The position numbers were made by a program, and so were the translations under genes. Shown piece after piece: positions 44,615-52,381 of a DNA stretch of 64,000 nucleotides (the stretch's first letter is position 1; every line of letters starts with the position of its first letter). Source of the stretch: Weissella diestrammenae (GTDB lineage: Bacteria; Bacillota; Bacilli; Lactobacillales; Lactobacillaceae); contig NZ_CP060724.1 of assembly GCF_014397255.1 (NCBI RefSeq), positions 1,240,001-1,304,000 on the forward strand, given 5' to 3'. The notes under the pieces were generated by a model that was given only the letters and a program-made list of their open reading frames with translations, was not told the DNA's origin and ran no database searches.

Positions 44615-44848
44615 ATGTATATTTCTGAAATAATCAAAAACAGAATAAATGAGCTTGGTATCACATGGTATAGGCTATGGAAAATCACAGGTATAGGCTG
44701 GGGAACATTTGAGCGACTTAAGGAGAATCCTAACAATAGGGTGTCAAGCATAAACCTGATTAAAATAGCGAATGCGTTAGAAATTGATTTAAATGAATTT
44801 AAAAAAATAGATGGGAGTGAGATTAATGACAGCCGAAATAGCAACTAA
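44615..44848 (+). CDS. XRE-type HTH protein
   Basis: A 77-aa regulator: IIKNRINELGITWYRLWKITGIGWGTFERLKENPNNRVSSINLIKIANALEIDLNEF. ATG 44615 has AAAGG 7 bp ahead. ATG 44609 is too near. It would be a second early regulator in the prophage. It overlaps the next gene by 23 bp. Confidence 0.75.
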   Translation: MYISEIIKNRINELGITWYRLWKITGIGWGTFERLKENPNNRVSSINLIKIANALEIDLNEFKKIDGSEINDSRNSN

Positions 44849-45077
44849 CATTATTGTCACTGCTGCAAAGAATAACTTAGGCGTGTACATTGCACCTGAA
44901 TCATTTATGAAAAATGGTGAACGCCAGCATATTTTGATTTTCAATGGTCGAGTTCAAGGCAATTCTATTATTGGTGGTCAACGTGTGATCAATGCAAACG
45001 ATGCAGTCCGAATGCTATCAGAAATGGTTATTTATGAGGACGAAACAAAAGGACTAGTCGCCTGCCAGCAAAACTAG
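44826..45077 (+). CDS. Hypothetical phage protein
   Basis: An 83-aa protein (MTAEIATNIIVTAAKNNLGVYIAPESFMKNGERQHILIFNGRV..., ending VACQQN). ATG 44826 follows GGGAGTGAG. No motif recognised. It sits ahead of the recombination genes, where small accessory proteins are common in siphophages of lactic acid bacteria. Confidence 0.55.
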   Translation: MTAEIATNIIVTAAKNNLGVYIAPESFMKNGERQHILIFNGRVQGNSIIGGQRVINANDAVRMLSEMVIYEDETKGLVACQQN

Positions 45078-45109
45078 TCCACCCTTAAATACCACGAGGT
45101 AATTATAAC

Positions 45110-45775
45110 ATGAATGAACAAATGATAACGGTTAGTGATGATTTCTTCACACCGGCACAACTATCTGAACAGATTAAAGCGATTAACACATCCGACCAAT
45201 CAAATCTGGATAAAAAGGATGAAGTTAATAAGATTATTACGGCATTAAGCCGATTTAAAAAAGCAGCTCAAACAGAATTTAATAGGCAGATACAGCCAGC
45301 ATTGGACTTGGAAAAATAAGCTAAGTTGTTGAAAGGCAATATTGTAATTGCAATTGAACAGGAATGGCATAGCGAAGAAAACAATAATAAGCGACTAGAT
45401 ATTCTGAATGATAAGTTCGGATTAGAAGCTGATACCGATGGTATGGCAGAACGCTTTGCATCAGATAAGAAGTTATGGACACCTGCGGGTAATCCAAGCT
45501 CAAAGATTAAAGACATGATCATTGATGAGCAACGGCGCGAAAAAGAGCAGCAGGAACTCAAGCGTGCACAAGATGCGCTAGAAGCAATGCAACATGATGA
45601 AATCACAACGACTGAAAATGTTCAACCAGTGGCGCAAGAGCCAGTAATTGCAGTCAGTCAAGACAACTGGCAAGAGTTCGTTGACCGAGTAACGCATCTA
45701 GCAAATCAATATTCTGTTCGTTTGGTAGTTAGTCCATTCGAGAAGAAAGTCATTATTGAAAGCGAGGCTGAATGA
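45110..45775 (+). pseudogene. DUF1351 phage protein with in-frame TAA
   Basis: One continuous frame is interrupted by TAA at 45317-45319. The first 69 codons (MITVSDDFFTPAQLSEQIKAI...FNRQIQPALDLEK) and the next 150 (LLKGNIVIAIEQEWHSEENNNKRLDILNDKF...QDNWQEFVDRVTHLANQY) together match DUF1351, a protein usually placed before ERF or other recombinases in Firmicutes phages. A Lys codon to TAA change fits (EKKAK). The two halves are otherwise well conserved, so the mutation is recent. Confidence 0.75.
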
Positions 45776-46399
45776 TGAATATTTACGAAAAATTATTAGC
45801 GATTCAATTTGACTTGAGAGCACCTAAGAATCAGAAAAATGATTTCGGTAAGTTCAGCTATCGAAGTGTTGAAGATATTTTGGAAGCCGTTAAGCCATTG
45901 TTAAAAGAGCAGGAAGTAACTCTTACGTTGGGAGATGGGTAAGCGTATATACATTAATGCCACAGCAACATTACGAGATGCGAAAGATGAGAAACAGATT
46001 ATTGTTGCGACTGGATATGCACGGGAATCCGATACCAAAAAGGGTATGGATGAGATGCAGATAACAGGTGCAGCAAGTTCGTACGCACGAAAGTATGCAC
46101 TAAATGGTTTGTTTTTGATTGATGACAATAAAGATGCTGATACAAATGAGTATGCAAATCAAAATGAATCGAATAAAACAGAAGCTAAAACTAGTAATCA
46201 AAAACCGCACAATGACCTGAATAGTTATTTCACTTTATGGTTTAAGAGACTTCAAGAGAAAAAAGGCTTAACAGAAGCAGCAGTGTATGTGGAATTGAAT
46301 AATACGTTTAAAGTGCCTGACTTAAAAGCATTTGATGCGTTAGATGATGCTAATAAACAGACCATAATTAAATGGTTAAAGACGATTGCAGAATCATAG
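45775..46399 (+). pseudogene. erf: ERF-family single-strand annealing recombinase, frameshifted
   Basis: ERF anneals single strands in phage recombination. The first frame gives MNIYEKLLAIQFDLRAPKNQKNDFGKFSYRSVEDILEAVKPLLKEQEVTLTLGDG and stops at 45942. The other frame continues MGKRIYINATATLRDAKDEKQIIVATGYARES...ITGAASSYARKYALNGLFLIDD, the ERF core. The residues that normally join them (around DEIV-x-IG) are missing, so a short deletion between GAT repeats near 45933 is likely, not a single-base slip. Confidence 0.75.
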
Positions 46400-46408
46400 G
46401 AGTAGCAA

Positions 46409-47120
46409 ATGGATTTTTGGGGACGAGTGACAAACGTTAGCGGTAATGTAGTTACTTTGTCACTAGAAAGTTTAGAAGAAGCTAGTGAAGTCTCACGGTT
46501 ACTAATGCAAGACAAACCTGAAGCATATATTAATATTCCAGATGGTCGATTGATTAGTAAGACACAGCGTAAAAAAGCATATGCGATTATGGGTGACATT
46601 TCGGATTGGGCAGGATATGGGCCTGAAAAAATAAAAGAATTGATGAAGTTTCATTTTGAATTTGAAACAGGGCATGAATATTTTAGTTTTGCTAGTGTCG
46701 ACATGACGACTGCCAGAGAGTTTATTACATTCCTTCTGGATTTCGCCTTAAAAGAGCACATACAGCTTAAAAAGACAGGTTTGGACTAATCAGGACGATT
46801 TAGACGCTTACATGCATCAGTCACTCAAATATCGCTCCTGCGTGCTATGTGGGAGACATGCAGATGTGCATCACATTGATGTAATTGGAATGGGAAATGA
46901 TAGACGCAAGGTGGACCATCGCGGACGGCTATTAATTGCATTGTGCCGTGAGCATCATCAACATGCTCATCAAATGGGTTGGCTGACATTTAAAGACCAG
47001 TATCACGTAAAAGGCGTGACCTTAAATGCAGAAACATTGAACAGATTAGGAATCATGACATACAAGCGAATGAAGGAGATTGACGATGAACAGAGTAGTA
47101 CTAGTAGGACGATTGGCTAG
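46409..47120 (+). pseudogene. Phage HNHc nuclease-like gene, frameshifted
   Basis: The N-terminal half (MDFWGRVTNVSGNVVTLSLESLEEASEVSRLL..QRKKAYAIMGDISDWAGY, 126 codons) stops at 46789. The other frame reads NQDDLDAYMHQSLKYRSCVLCGRHADVHHIDVIGMGNDRRKVDHRGRLLIALCREHHQHAHQMGW, with a Cys/His zinc site and HNH-like His residues. Removing one T near 46786 joins them as LDNQDDLDAY. The intact family protein is about 235 aa and sits between ERF and SSB in related phages. The 3' end overlaps ssb by 35 bp. Confidence 0.7.
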
Positions 47121-47517
47121 AGACGTTGAATTACGCTATACGCAATCAGGAACAGCAGTAGGATCATTTAGTATCGCAGTAAACCGGCGTAAGAAAGTTG
47201 ATGGGCAACCAGAAGCAGATTTCTTTAATGCAACGATTTGGCAAAAGGCGGCTGAGAACTTTGCTAACTTCACACATAAGGGTGCACGAGTTGCGATTGA
47301 AGGTCGTTTACAAACGAGCAGCTACCAAAATAAAGAAGGACAAAACGTATTCAAGACGGAAGTGATTGTTGAGAGTTTTGATTTGCTAGAAACAAGGGCT
47401 GAATCAGAAAGTTACAAGCAAGGGCAGAATAGCAATGATCCATTCAGCCAACCTGCAAATAATCCATTCTCTGGTGGCAATGAGATGAACATCACAGATG
47501 ATGATCTGCCATTCTAA
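47086..47517 (+). CDS. ssb: Phage single-stranded DNA-binding protein
   Basis: A 143-aa SSB with an OB fold (MNRVVLVGRLARDVELRYTQSGTAVGSFSIAVNRRKK, FFNATIWQKAAENFANFTHKGARVAIEGRLQTSSYQNKEG) and the acidic C-terminal tip DDDLPF that binds partner proteins. ATG 47086 follows AAGGAG. One of the few intact genes of the replication block. Confidence 0.95.
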   Translation: MNRVVLVGRLARDVELRYTQSGTAVGSFSIAVNRRKKVDGQPEADFFNATIWQKAAENFANFTHKGARVAIEGRLQTSSYQNKEGQNVFKTEVIVESFDLLETRAESESYKQGQNSNDPFSQPANNPFSGGNEMNITDDDLPF

Positions 47518-47528
47518 AGGAGAAACAG

Positions 47529-48383
47529 ATGGCTCAACGAAGAATGATAAGCAAGAAAGTAACTGATACAGATGTTTTTCTAGAAATGCACTTATCCACA
47601 CAGGCCTTATATTTTCACTTGAATATGCATGCTGATGACGATGGATTTGTAAGTAATGTTAATACCATCATGCGGATGATCGGCGCATCTGGTGATGATG
47701 CAAAGATTTTAATTGCTAAACAGTTCTTGATTCCATTTGATGATAGCGGCGTAGTAGTGATTAAAGATTGGCGTATTCATAACTACATTCGTAAGGACCC
47801 ATATAACGAAACGATGTATAAGGAAGAACGCAAAAAACTCAGTGTTGACGCTAATGGTGCATACCAAGTCAACGAACCGTCTACGGAACGTGCACGTGTC
47901 GTCAACGAGACGTCACCACAGGTTAGGTTAGGTAAGGATAGGTTAGGTAAGGATAGTAAAGATATACGAGCACCGAAAATTGAATTTTCGGAAGATTTCG
48001 AAAAACTATGGGAAATGTATCCAAATAAAAAAGGGAAGAATGTTGCTCAGAAAGCATTTAATAAAGCAATTAAAGATGGTGACACTGTTGAACAGATAAG
48101 AGCAGGTATTGAAGCATACAAGGCTTATACCAAAGCAGAAGGTACTCCAGTTATGTATATCAAACATGGTTCTACATTCTTTAATCAGCGAAGTTGGAAC
48201 GATGACTATACAATTCAAGCTAAACCATCACAACGACAAGTGCCAGTTCGTGAGACACAGCCTGATTGGGATAACCAACCAGTTGAAATTGTTTCAGCAG
48301 AGAAACAGTTAGAGCTGGATAAAATGCTTGCACATATGTCTGATAGACGACGTGAGGCGGAGGACAAGCATGGTATTTCGTGA
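47529..48383 (+). CDS. Phage replication initiator (replisome organiser)
   Basis: A 284-aa protein. The N-terminus (RRMISKKVTDTDVFLEMHLSTQALYFHLNMHADDDGFVSNVNTIMRMIGAS...FDDSGVVVIKDWRIHNYIRKDPY) is the winged-helix domain of Firmicutes phage initiators. A linker with two near-repeated LGKD units (about residue 139) follows, and the C-terminal helices (FEKLWEMYPNKKGKNVAQKAFNKAI) resemble the DnaD-type helicase-loader contact region. DNA repeats coding for the linker may be the phage origin. Confidence 0.85.
   Translation: MAQRRMISKKVTDTDVFLEMHLSTQALYFHLNMHADDDGFVSNVNTIMRMIGASGDDAKILIAKQFLIPFDDSGVVVIKDWRIHNYIRKDPYNETMYKEERKKLSVDANGAYQVNEPSTERARVVNETSPQVRLGKDRLGKDSKDIRAPKIEFSEDFEKLWEMYPNKKGKNVAQKAFNKAIKDGDTVEQIRAGIEAYKAYTKAEGTPVMYIKHGSTFFNQRSWNDDYTIQAKPSQRQVPVRETQPDWDNQPVEIVSAEKQLELDKMLAHMSDRRREAEDKHGIS
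47921..47955 (+). repeat. Tandem 15-bp repeats, candidate phage origin
   Basis: GGTTAGGTAAGGATA occurs twice in tandem (47926-47940 and 47941-47955) with a partial GGTTA before. They lie inside the initiator gene, the usual place for origin iterons in lactic phages. Confidence 0.55.
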
Positions 48384-48984
48384 AAAATACGTATTTGATA
48401 TCGAACCTCAGCAGCAGGAGCGTCCTAGGTTTGCGAAGCGTGGAAACTATGTTAAAGTCTATGATCCAATTAGAACCGCAAACTATAAAAAACAATTGAG
48501 AATGATTGGCGAGAATATTGGGAATAATATCTCTAATTTTGACGAGAAGGCACCTATAAGACTTGAAATTACGTTCTATCGGCAAATACCTAAGAACGCA
48601 CCTAAGTGGCAGAAACGATTCGTTAAGACGCATGAATGATTCCCGGTAACTAAGCCTGATTTAGCGAATTATATTAAGGCCTTCGAAGATGGATTGAACG
48701 GGATATTGTGGCATGACGATAACCAGATAGTTGATATCTTAGCTAGAAAAAGATATGGACGTCCAAGGATTGAGCTCGAAATAATTGAGCTTGTTCAAGG
48801 AAATAAAGACAGTAGAACAAGCATCTCTGGCTTATACCCTGAAATTGACGAGTTACAGTTGGAAATTTATGAATTGGATATAAACAAAGACGCACAGAAA
48901 CTAATTGATAAAGCTGAAAATTTAAAACAGGCAGCTGAGAAATATATATACCTTGAAAGTAGTGAGAAAACGAAGGATGAATAG
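48370..48984 (+). pseudogene. rusA: RusA-like Holliday-junction resolvase with in-frame TGA
   Basis: One frame is interrupted by TGA at 48637-48639. The part before (VFREKYVFDIEPQQQERPRFAKRGNYVKVYDP...FDEKAPIRLEITFYRQIP) and after ([40 protein letters not shown]) together form a RusA domain. [17 protein letters not shown] and DDNQIV carry the catalytic Asp residues. TGG to TGA would explain the stop. A C-terminal helical extension to 48984 goes beyond the usual RusA. ATG 48370 has GGAGG upstream. Confidence 0.8.
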
Positions 48985-49132
48985 TACAGATTTTAATACT
49001 CGATTGAGACGAGAAGCAATCGGACATGGATTTAACACTTGGGAGGATTTTGAAATGTCAGAACCAAGAAATGCAGCAAATGCAAAGTTACAGGTCATGC
49101 GAAATGATAAAGAAGTGAGCTTACAGTTTTGA
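48977..49132 (+). CDS. Hypothetical small phage protein (51 aa)
   Basis: Frame [20 protein letters not shown], continuing [21 protein letters not shown] and ending KEVSLQF. It overlaps the rusA stop by 8 bp and has GAAGGATG as a weak SD. No family recognised, coding potential moderate. Confidence 0.45.
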   Translation: MNSTDFNTRLRREAIGHGFNTWEDFEMSEPRNAANAKLQVMRNDKEVSLQF

Positions 49133-49143
49133 AAGGAACGAAT

Positions 49144-49488
49144 ATGGCTGAAGTAAAGAATGTTAGTGTGGAAGTTAAAATGACTGAAGATTATAAACAA
49201 GCTAGAAGAGATTATGATGCTGCGTTAAATCGGCTACAGGAATTGTTGAATGCTGGTAAAGCGTTTGAAGCTGTTGGAATAAGGACTGTTAAATTTATTG
49301 TGCGTTCAATTTATGGAGATGCGCCTGAGGAGCATATGTATCTCAATGTGAGTACGTCTAAATTGGAGCAAGTAGTAACTGCCATCAATTCATCATGGGG
49401 TGAAACCTATGCCACTCGTTTTAATGCTCGTGAAGAAGCAAAGAAATATTGCGTACCCGGATATGAAATAGTAGAGGTAGACGGATGA
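49144..49488 (+). CDS. Hypothetical phage protein
   Basis: A 114-aa protein: KMTEDYKQARRDYDAALNRLQELLNAGKAFEAVGIRTVKFIVRSIYGDAPEEHMYLNV and a C-terminus ending VPGYEIVEVDG. AAAGGAACG lies before ATG 49144. No known motif. The gene overlaps the next by 4 bp (ATGA), so it belongs to the same early operon. Confidence 0.6.
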   Translation: MAEVKNVSVEVKMTEDYKQARRDYDAALNRLQELLNAGKAFEAVGIRTVKFIVRSIYGDAPEEHMYLNVSTSKLEQVVTAINSSWGETYATRFNAREEAKKYCVPGYEIVEVDG

Positions 49489-49703
49489 AATATTTAGCAA
49501 TTAAATTGTTGATTGTTGCTTCATGTTTATTTGTATTGGCAATTTATATGACGTTAGTCTATACGCTGCCAGTGTTTGCAAACTTCTTGATTGGCCTAAG
49601 CATAGCAACTGGTGTAATTGGCACATTTCTGTATTTATTTGAGGCAGTACTGGTACTCATAGGGTTCGCTTTAATTGTTGTCCTGATTGATTGGTGGTGG
49701 TAA
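49485..49703 (+). CDS. Two-helix small membrane protein
   Basis: A 72-aa hydrophobic protein (YLAIKLLIVASCLFVLAIYMTLVY, FLIGLSIATGVIGTFLYLFEAVLVLIGFALIVVLIDWWW) with about three membrane segments and no soluble domain. No family recognised. Part of the prophage early operon. Confidence 0.6.
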   Translation: MKYLAIKLLIVASCLFVLAIYMTLVYTLPVFANFLIGLSIATGVIGTFLYLFEAVLVLIGFALIVVLIDWWW

Positions 49704-49705
49704 CC

Positions 49706-49903
49706 ATGAGAACAGCTGATGAAGAAGAGAAAATCAGGCAATCCCTGGAGGATGTCGAGGCGGCACAATCTGACTTGGTGGGTATTCCAGTTGATGAAGA
49801 CAATCTAGCACGGATTGAATCCGCAAGTGAAGAACTGTCGCGTTCGATTGAAAATGTTCAGAGTTTGATTAGTCATATTGATAATAGGGGGTATTCAGAG
49901 TAG
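49706..49903 (+). CDS. Hypothetical acidic phage protein
   Basis: A 65-aa acidic, probably coiled-coil protein (EEEKIRQSLEDVEAAQSDLVGIP..RIESASEELSRSIENVQSLISHID). ATG 49706 is 2 bp after the previous stop with GGTGG as SD. Stop overlaps the next start. Confidence 0.55.
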   Translation: MRTADEEEKIRQSLEDVEAAQSDLVGIPVDEDNLARIESASEELSRSIENVQSLISHIDNRGYSE

Positions 49904-50025
49904 TGGACAGAGTACCGATTTCATATGGCAAAGATAAACAGATAGAAATTCAATCTAAGGAATTAGTTAGGCTGCGTAATGAAAACAGGCTTTTAAAAGT
50001 TGAAATCAACAGATTGAAGGAGTAA
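49903..50025 (+). CDS. Hypothetical 40-aa coiled-coil peptide
   Basis: Starts at GTG 49903 overlapping the preceding TAG, with AGGGGG upstream. Sequence VPISYGKDKQIEIQSKELVRL followed by a Leu/Asn heptad pattern (RNENRLLKVEINRLKE). Small coiled-coil genes of this type are frequent in phage early operons. Confidence 0.5.
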   Translation: MDRVPISYGKDKQIEIQSKELVRLRNENRLLKVEINRLKE

Positions 50026-50029
50026 CTCA

Positions 50030-50545
50030 ATGGCAATTAGATATAGAAATGTATTAGAACTCTACTTCTCTGGACGGCTTAGCATGTTGATAGCGTTGCG
50101 AGAAGTTGAATTAGGTATCAAGGATAGCGTTGATGAAAATGTTGGCGGCAGTAGAACGCAGTTTAAATATAATAAACCAGCAGAAGATACTATGATTGCG
50201 ATTGATGAAGACAAAGATTTAACTCTGATGAAGCATCAAAAACGAGTGTTAGATTTCGTTGCAAGTAATTGGAGTGATGAAAAAGTATCAGCATTGAGAG
50301 AACACTATGGATTTAGACGTGCTACGTGGACAATGATTGCGATGCAACATTCAATGACTGAGAGTGGTATAAGGTTTTGGCGTGACGGATTTATCAAAGA
50401 GATTGAAGAGTTTAATCTCTTAGGTGAAACGAAATATGAATTAGACAAAAGAAAGACGTTGAATTTTATTGAGCAAATGGCTACGGAAAGCGATTTGCGT
50501 GAAATAAAACGAAAAGTTGAAGAACGAATGAAACTATCAAATTAA
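50030..50545 (+). CDS. DUF722-like phage transcription regulator
   Basis: A 171-aa protein. The N-terminus YRNVLELYFSGRLSMLIALREVELGIKD and the helical remainder (KHQKRVLDFVASNWSDEKVSALREHYGFRRATWTMIAMQHSMTESGIRFWRDGFIKEIEEF) fit DUF722-type proteins that sit at the end of early operons and are thought to act on late transcription. AAGGAG precedes ATG. Family match is from memory. Confidence 0.55.
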   Translation: MAIRYRNVLELYFSGRLSMLIALREVELGIKDSVDENVGGSRTQFKYNKPAEDTMIAIDEDKDLTLMKHQKRVLDFVASNWSDEKVSALREHYGFRRATWTMIAMQHSMTESGIRFWRDGFIKEIEEFNLLGETKYELDKRKTLNFIEQMATESDLREIKRKVEERMKLSN

Positions 50546-50726
50546 TTTTTGACATTTTCACTGCGTTTTGGACTAAAATACGGTGCTAATATTGTATTAT
50601 CGAATAGTTAGTTGATTATCAAAATTAATTCCAGGTCGACAAAAAGCTAGCCGGTTGGCAAAGATAATTTCAAGCTTTCTTTATAATAGGTGAACAGGTA
50701 CTACATTACTGGTCGGGTCCCATTTA
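50546..50726. other. Non-coding region before the accessory island
   Basis: No gene seen. TATTGTATTATCGAATAGTTAG resembles part of the 109-bp header repeat at 56286 and 58928. Probable phage promoter or regulatory region. Confidence 0.45.
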
Positions 50727-50781
50727 AAGCAATGACTTAGGTCGTTGCTTTTTTGCTATAATCTATCTTTGGAGGTAGGTT
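50727..50781 (+). promoter_or_regulatory. Cassette header: hairpin, TATAAT, SD
   Basis: AAGCAATGAC and GTCGTTGCTT pair around TTAG, with T run. TG-C-TATAAT follows at 50757-50762 and GGAGG at 50771. Same layout as headers at 55539 and 59008. Confidence 0.65.
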
Positions 50782-51351
50782 ATGAATTATTTAGAACACA
50801 TACTTGATTTTTTAAAACCCGTGGCAACTCAAATCATATCAAGCTTTGTTGTGATTGGAGTTGCGTATGGTACGTTCAAAATGGGCTTCAAAAAAGATGA
50901 GAACATTGAATATATAAAGAATATCAAAAAGAATTCTATTGAACTAAAAATAATTTTTGCTCAATTAAATACCATACGCTTTGAGGACTCGGAGAAGCAA
51001 AGGAACGGACTGTATGCATTTCTCTTTTATGAAAACAATGGCATTTTTGAAATATATAATTATCAAAACATTCGTAAATCATTTAATGAGATTTATAGAG
51101 ATCTATATGTGATTGATAAATTCGAAAAGGCAGAGGATTCAATAAATGATATTAGTGAACTAATATCGACAATGATGAAACTAAATAGTTCAATAGAGGA
51201 GCGGAAAAGCTTTGGGAGAACAGTTGCTTTAGACATAATGTTAGAAACCGATGGGCTAATGAAAATTGATCAGATTTGTTCTGAGATTATAGCTAAAAAT
51301 AATGACGCGATTTCAGCTGTTGAAAGAATACGGAAAATCAAACTCCGATAA
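50782..51351 (+). CDS. Membrane-anchored helical protein, accessory cassette 1
   Basis: A 189-aa protein. One N-terminal membrane helix (ATQIISSFVVIGVAYGTFKMGF) is followed by about 155 aa of charged helices (EYIKNIKKNSIELKIIFAQLNTIRFEDSEKQRNGLYAFLF, SINDISELISTMMKLNSSIEERKSFG). The topology recurs in the genes at 55589, 56620 and 57495, and it has the same header. No enzyme motif seen. In phages such proteins are often superinfection-exclusion or abortive-infection factors. That is inference. Confidence 0.65.
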   Translation: MNYLEHILDFLKPVATQIISSFVVIGVAYGTFKMGFKKDENIEYIKNIKKNSIELKIIFAQLNTIRFEDSEKQRNGLYAFLFYENNGIFEIYNYQNIRKSFNEIYRDLYVIDKFEKAEDSINDISELISTMMKLNSSIEERKSFGRTVALDIMLETDGLMKIDQICSEIIAKNNDAISAVERIRKIKLR

Positions 51352-51375
51352 AAATTGAATTGAAAGGATTTTAAG

Positions 51376-51567
51376 ATGATAATTGGTCAAAATAAAAAAG
51401 TACAAGTGAGCGATAGTAAACTACATACTAAGATTACAGATACAGAAACAATTATCGACTTCGATCTACGAAAAAACGACAAGAAAATTAAAACAACTAA
51501 GGCCACAGCATCAGTCAAAAATGCTAGTGGCTTTTTGTTTGAGTTTGAAGTGGTAAGCGTAGTTTGA
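51376..51567 (+). CDS. Hypothetical 63-aa protein
   Basis: Sequence MIIGQNKKVQVSDSKLHTKI, continuing to an end rich in Lys and Val (TKATASVKNASGFLFEFEVVSVV), probably a small beta-rich protein. AAAGG lies 7 bp before ATG. Cotranscribed with the preceding gene. No family recognised. Confidence 0.5.
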   Translation: MIIGQNKKVQVSDSKLHTKITDTETIIDFDLRKNDKKIKTTKATASVKNASGFLFEFEVVSVV

Positions 51568-51711
51568 ATCCTTAAATGGGCTATTAGTGCTTATCAGAAT
51601 ATATTTTATATTAAAATGCAACGTAGACGGACGTAGCGAGAACAATTTCTGAAGTTTAGAATTTTAACAAAAAATATTTGCAATTTTATATTAATATTGG
51701 AGGCATAAATT

Positions 51712-52125
51712 TTGGCGTTATTACCAGCAATTAACGAACAAGCAACTGTTAGAAATGTAAGACATTTTTTTGATTATGATTTTCTCAGATTACAACAAAT
51801 GGCACATATCTCTTACGTAAGTATAAAGTCCCCGATTATAACCGGAATGCCCACAGGAGAAACGTTTGGTAATTCTAATGATGAAAAGGTAACGAATTAT
51901 GCGTTTGCGAACAAGACGTTAAACGACGTTTTAGAGTCTTGTAAGAGCATGACGTTTCCGCATCGTGATTTTATGGAGTTAAAATATTTTAAAGGTATGT
52001 CGTGGATCGAAATTCAAGAGCTTAAAGGATACTCTGAGAGTAGGGGTTATCAGATAATCAGAGAAGCGTTCTTGCAGTTTGCTGAAGCATTTGCCGATGT
52101 TGAAGATTTTAGAGTTTTCAAATAA
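51712..52125 (+). CDS. ArpU-family phage transcription regulator
   Basis: A 137-aa protein with a sigma-70 region 4-like helix-turn-helix at the end: LESCKSMTFPHRDFMELKYFKGMSWIEIQELKGYSESRGYQIIREAFLQFAEAF. ArpU-type proteins end the early region of many Gram-positive phages and control late genes (packaging, structure, lysis). TTG 51712 follows TGGAGG by 8 bp. No late module follows here. The retron comes next. Confidence 0.8.
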   Translation: MALLPAINEQATVRNVRHFFDYDFLRLQQMAHISYVSIKSPIITGMPTGETFGNSNDEKVTNYAFANKTLNDVLESCKSMTFPHRDFMELKYFKGMSWIEIQELKGYSESRGYQIIREAFLQFAEAFADVEDFRVFK

Positions 52126-52183
52126 TACGAAATATATATAAATATATATTTGATGCATGTAAAATAAAATGTTACAATTTTTC

Positions 52184-52363
52184 AGTCGGGACTGGATCGT
52201 CGTCCTTTGATTCGAAGGATTTGAAAAAAATGGTAGGCCGAACGTTTTGAAGTAACTGGCTAATAGGTCGCAAGTATGTATTTTCAGAGCTTTTAGGCAG
52301 ATAATCGCTTAATTAGTTAATTTGAATAGCGTAAATTTAGTTTGGTAATGAGCTGTCCCGGCT
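52184..52363 (+). ncRNA. Retron msr/msd RNA candidate
   Basis: AGTCGGGAC (52184-52192) can pair with GTCCCGGCT (52355-52363) with one G-U pair, the a1/a2 ends expected of a retron transcript about 180 nt long. Inside, TCCTT-TGATTCG-AAGGA (52203-52219) is an msr-type hairpin. CCGAAC (52238) may pair with GTTTGG (52340) at the base of the msd stem. The RNA ends 18 bp before the reverse transcriptase start. The branching G and exact DNA ends are not determined. Confidence 0.7.
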
Positions 52364-52381
52364 TTTTTTTTGGAGAAAATT

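Noticed and set aside
40844-48639. Stop-codon reassignment in the phage
   Set aside because: The in-frame stops are of all three types (TAA, TAG, TGA) and occur with frameshifts and a lost start codon, and no suppressor tRNA gene is visible. Decay or read errors explain this better.
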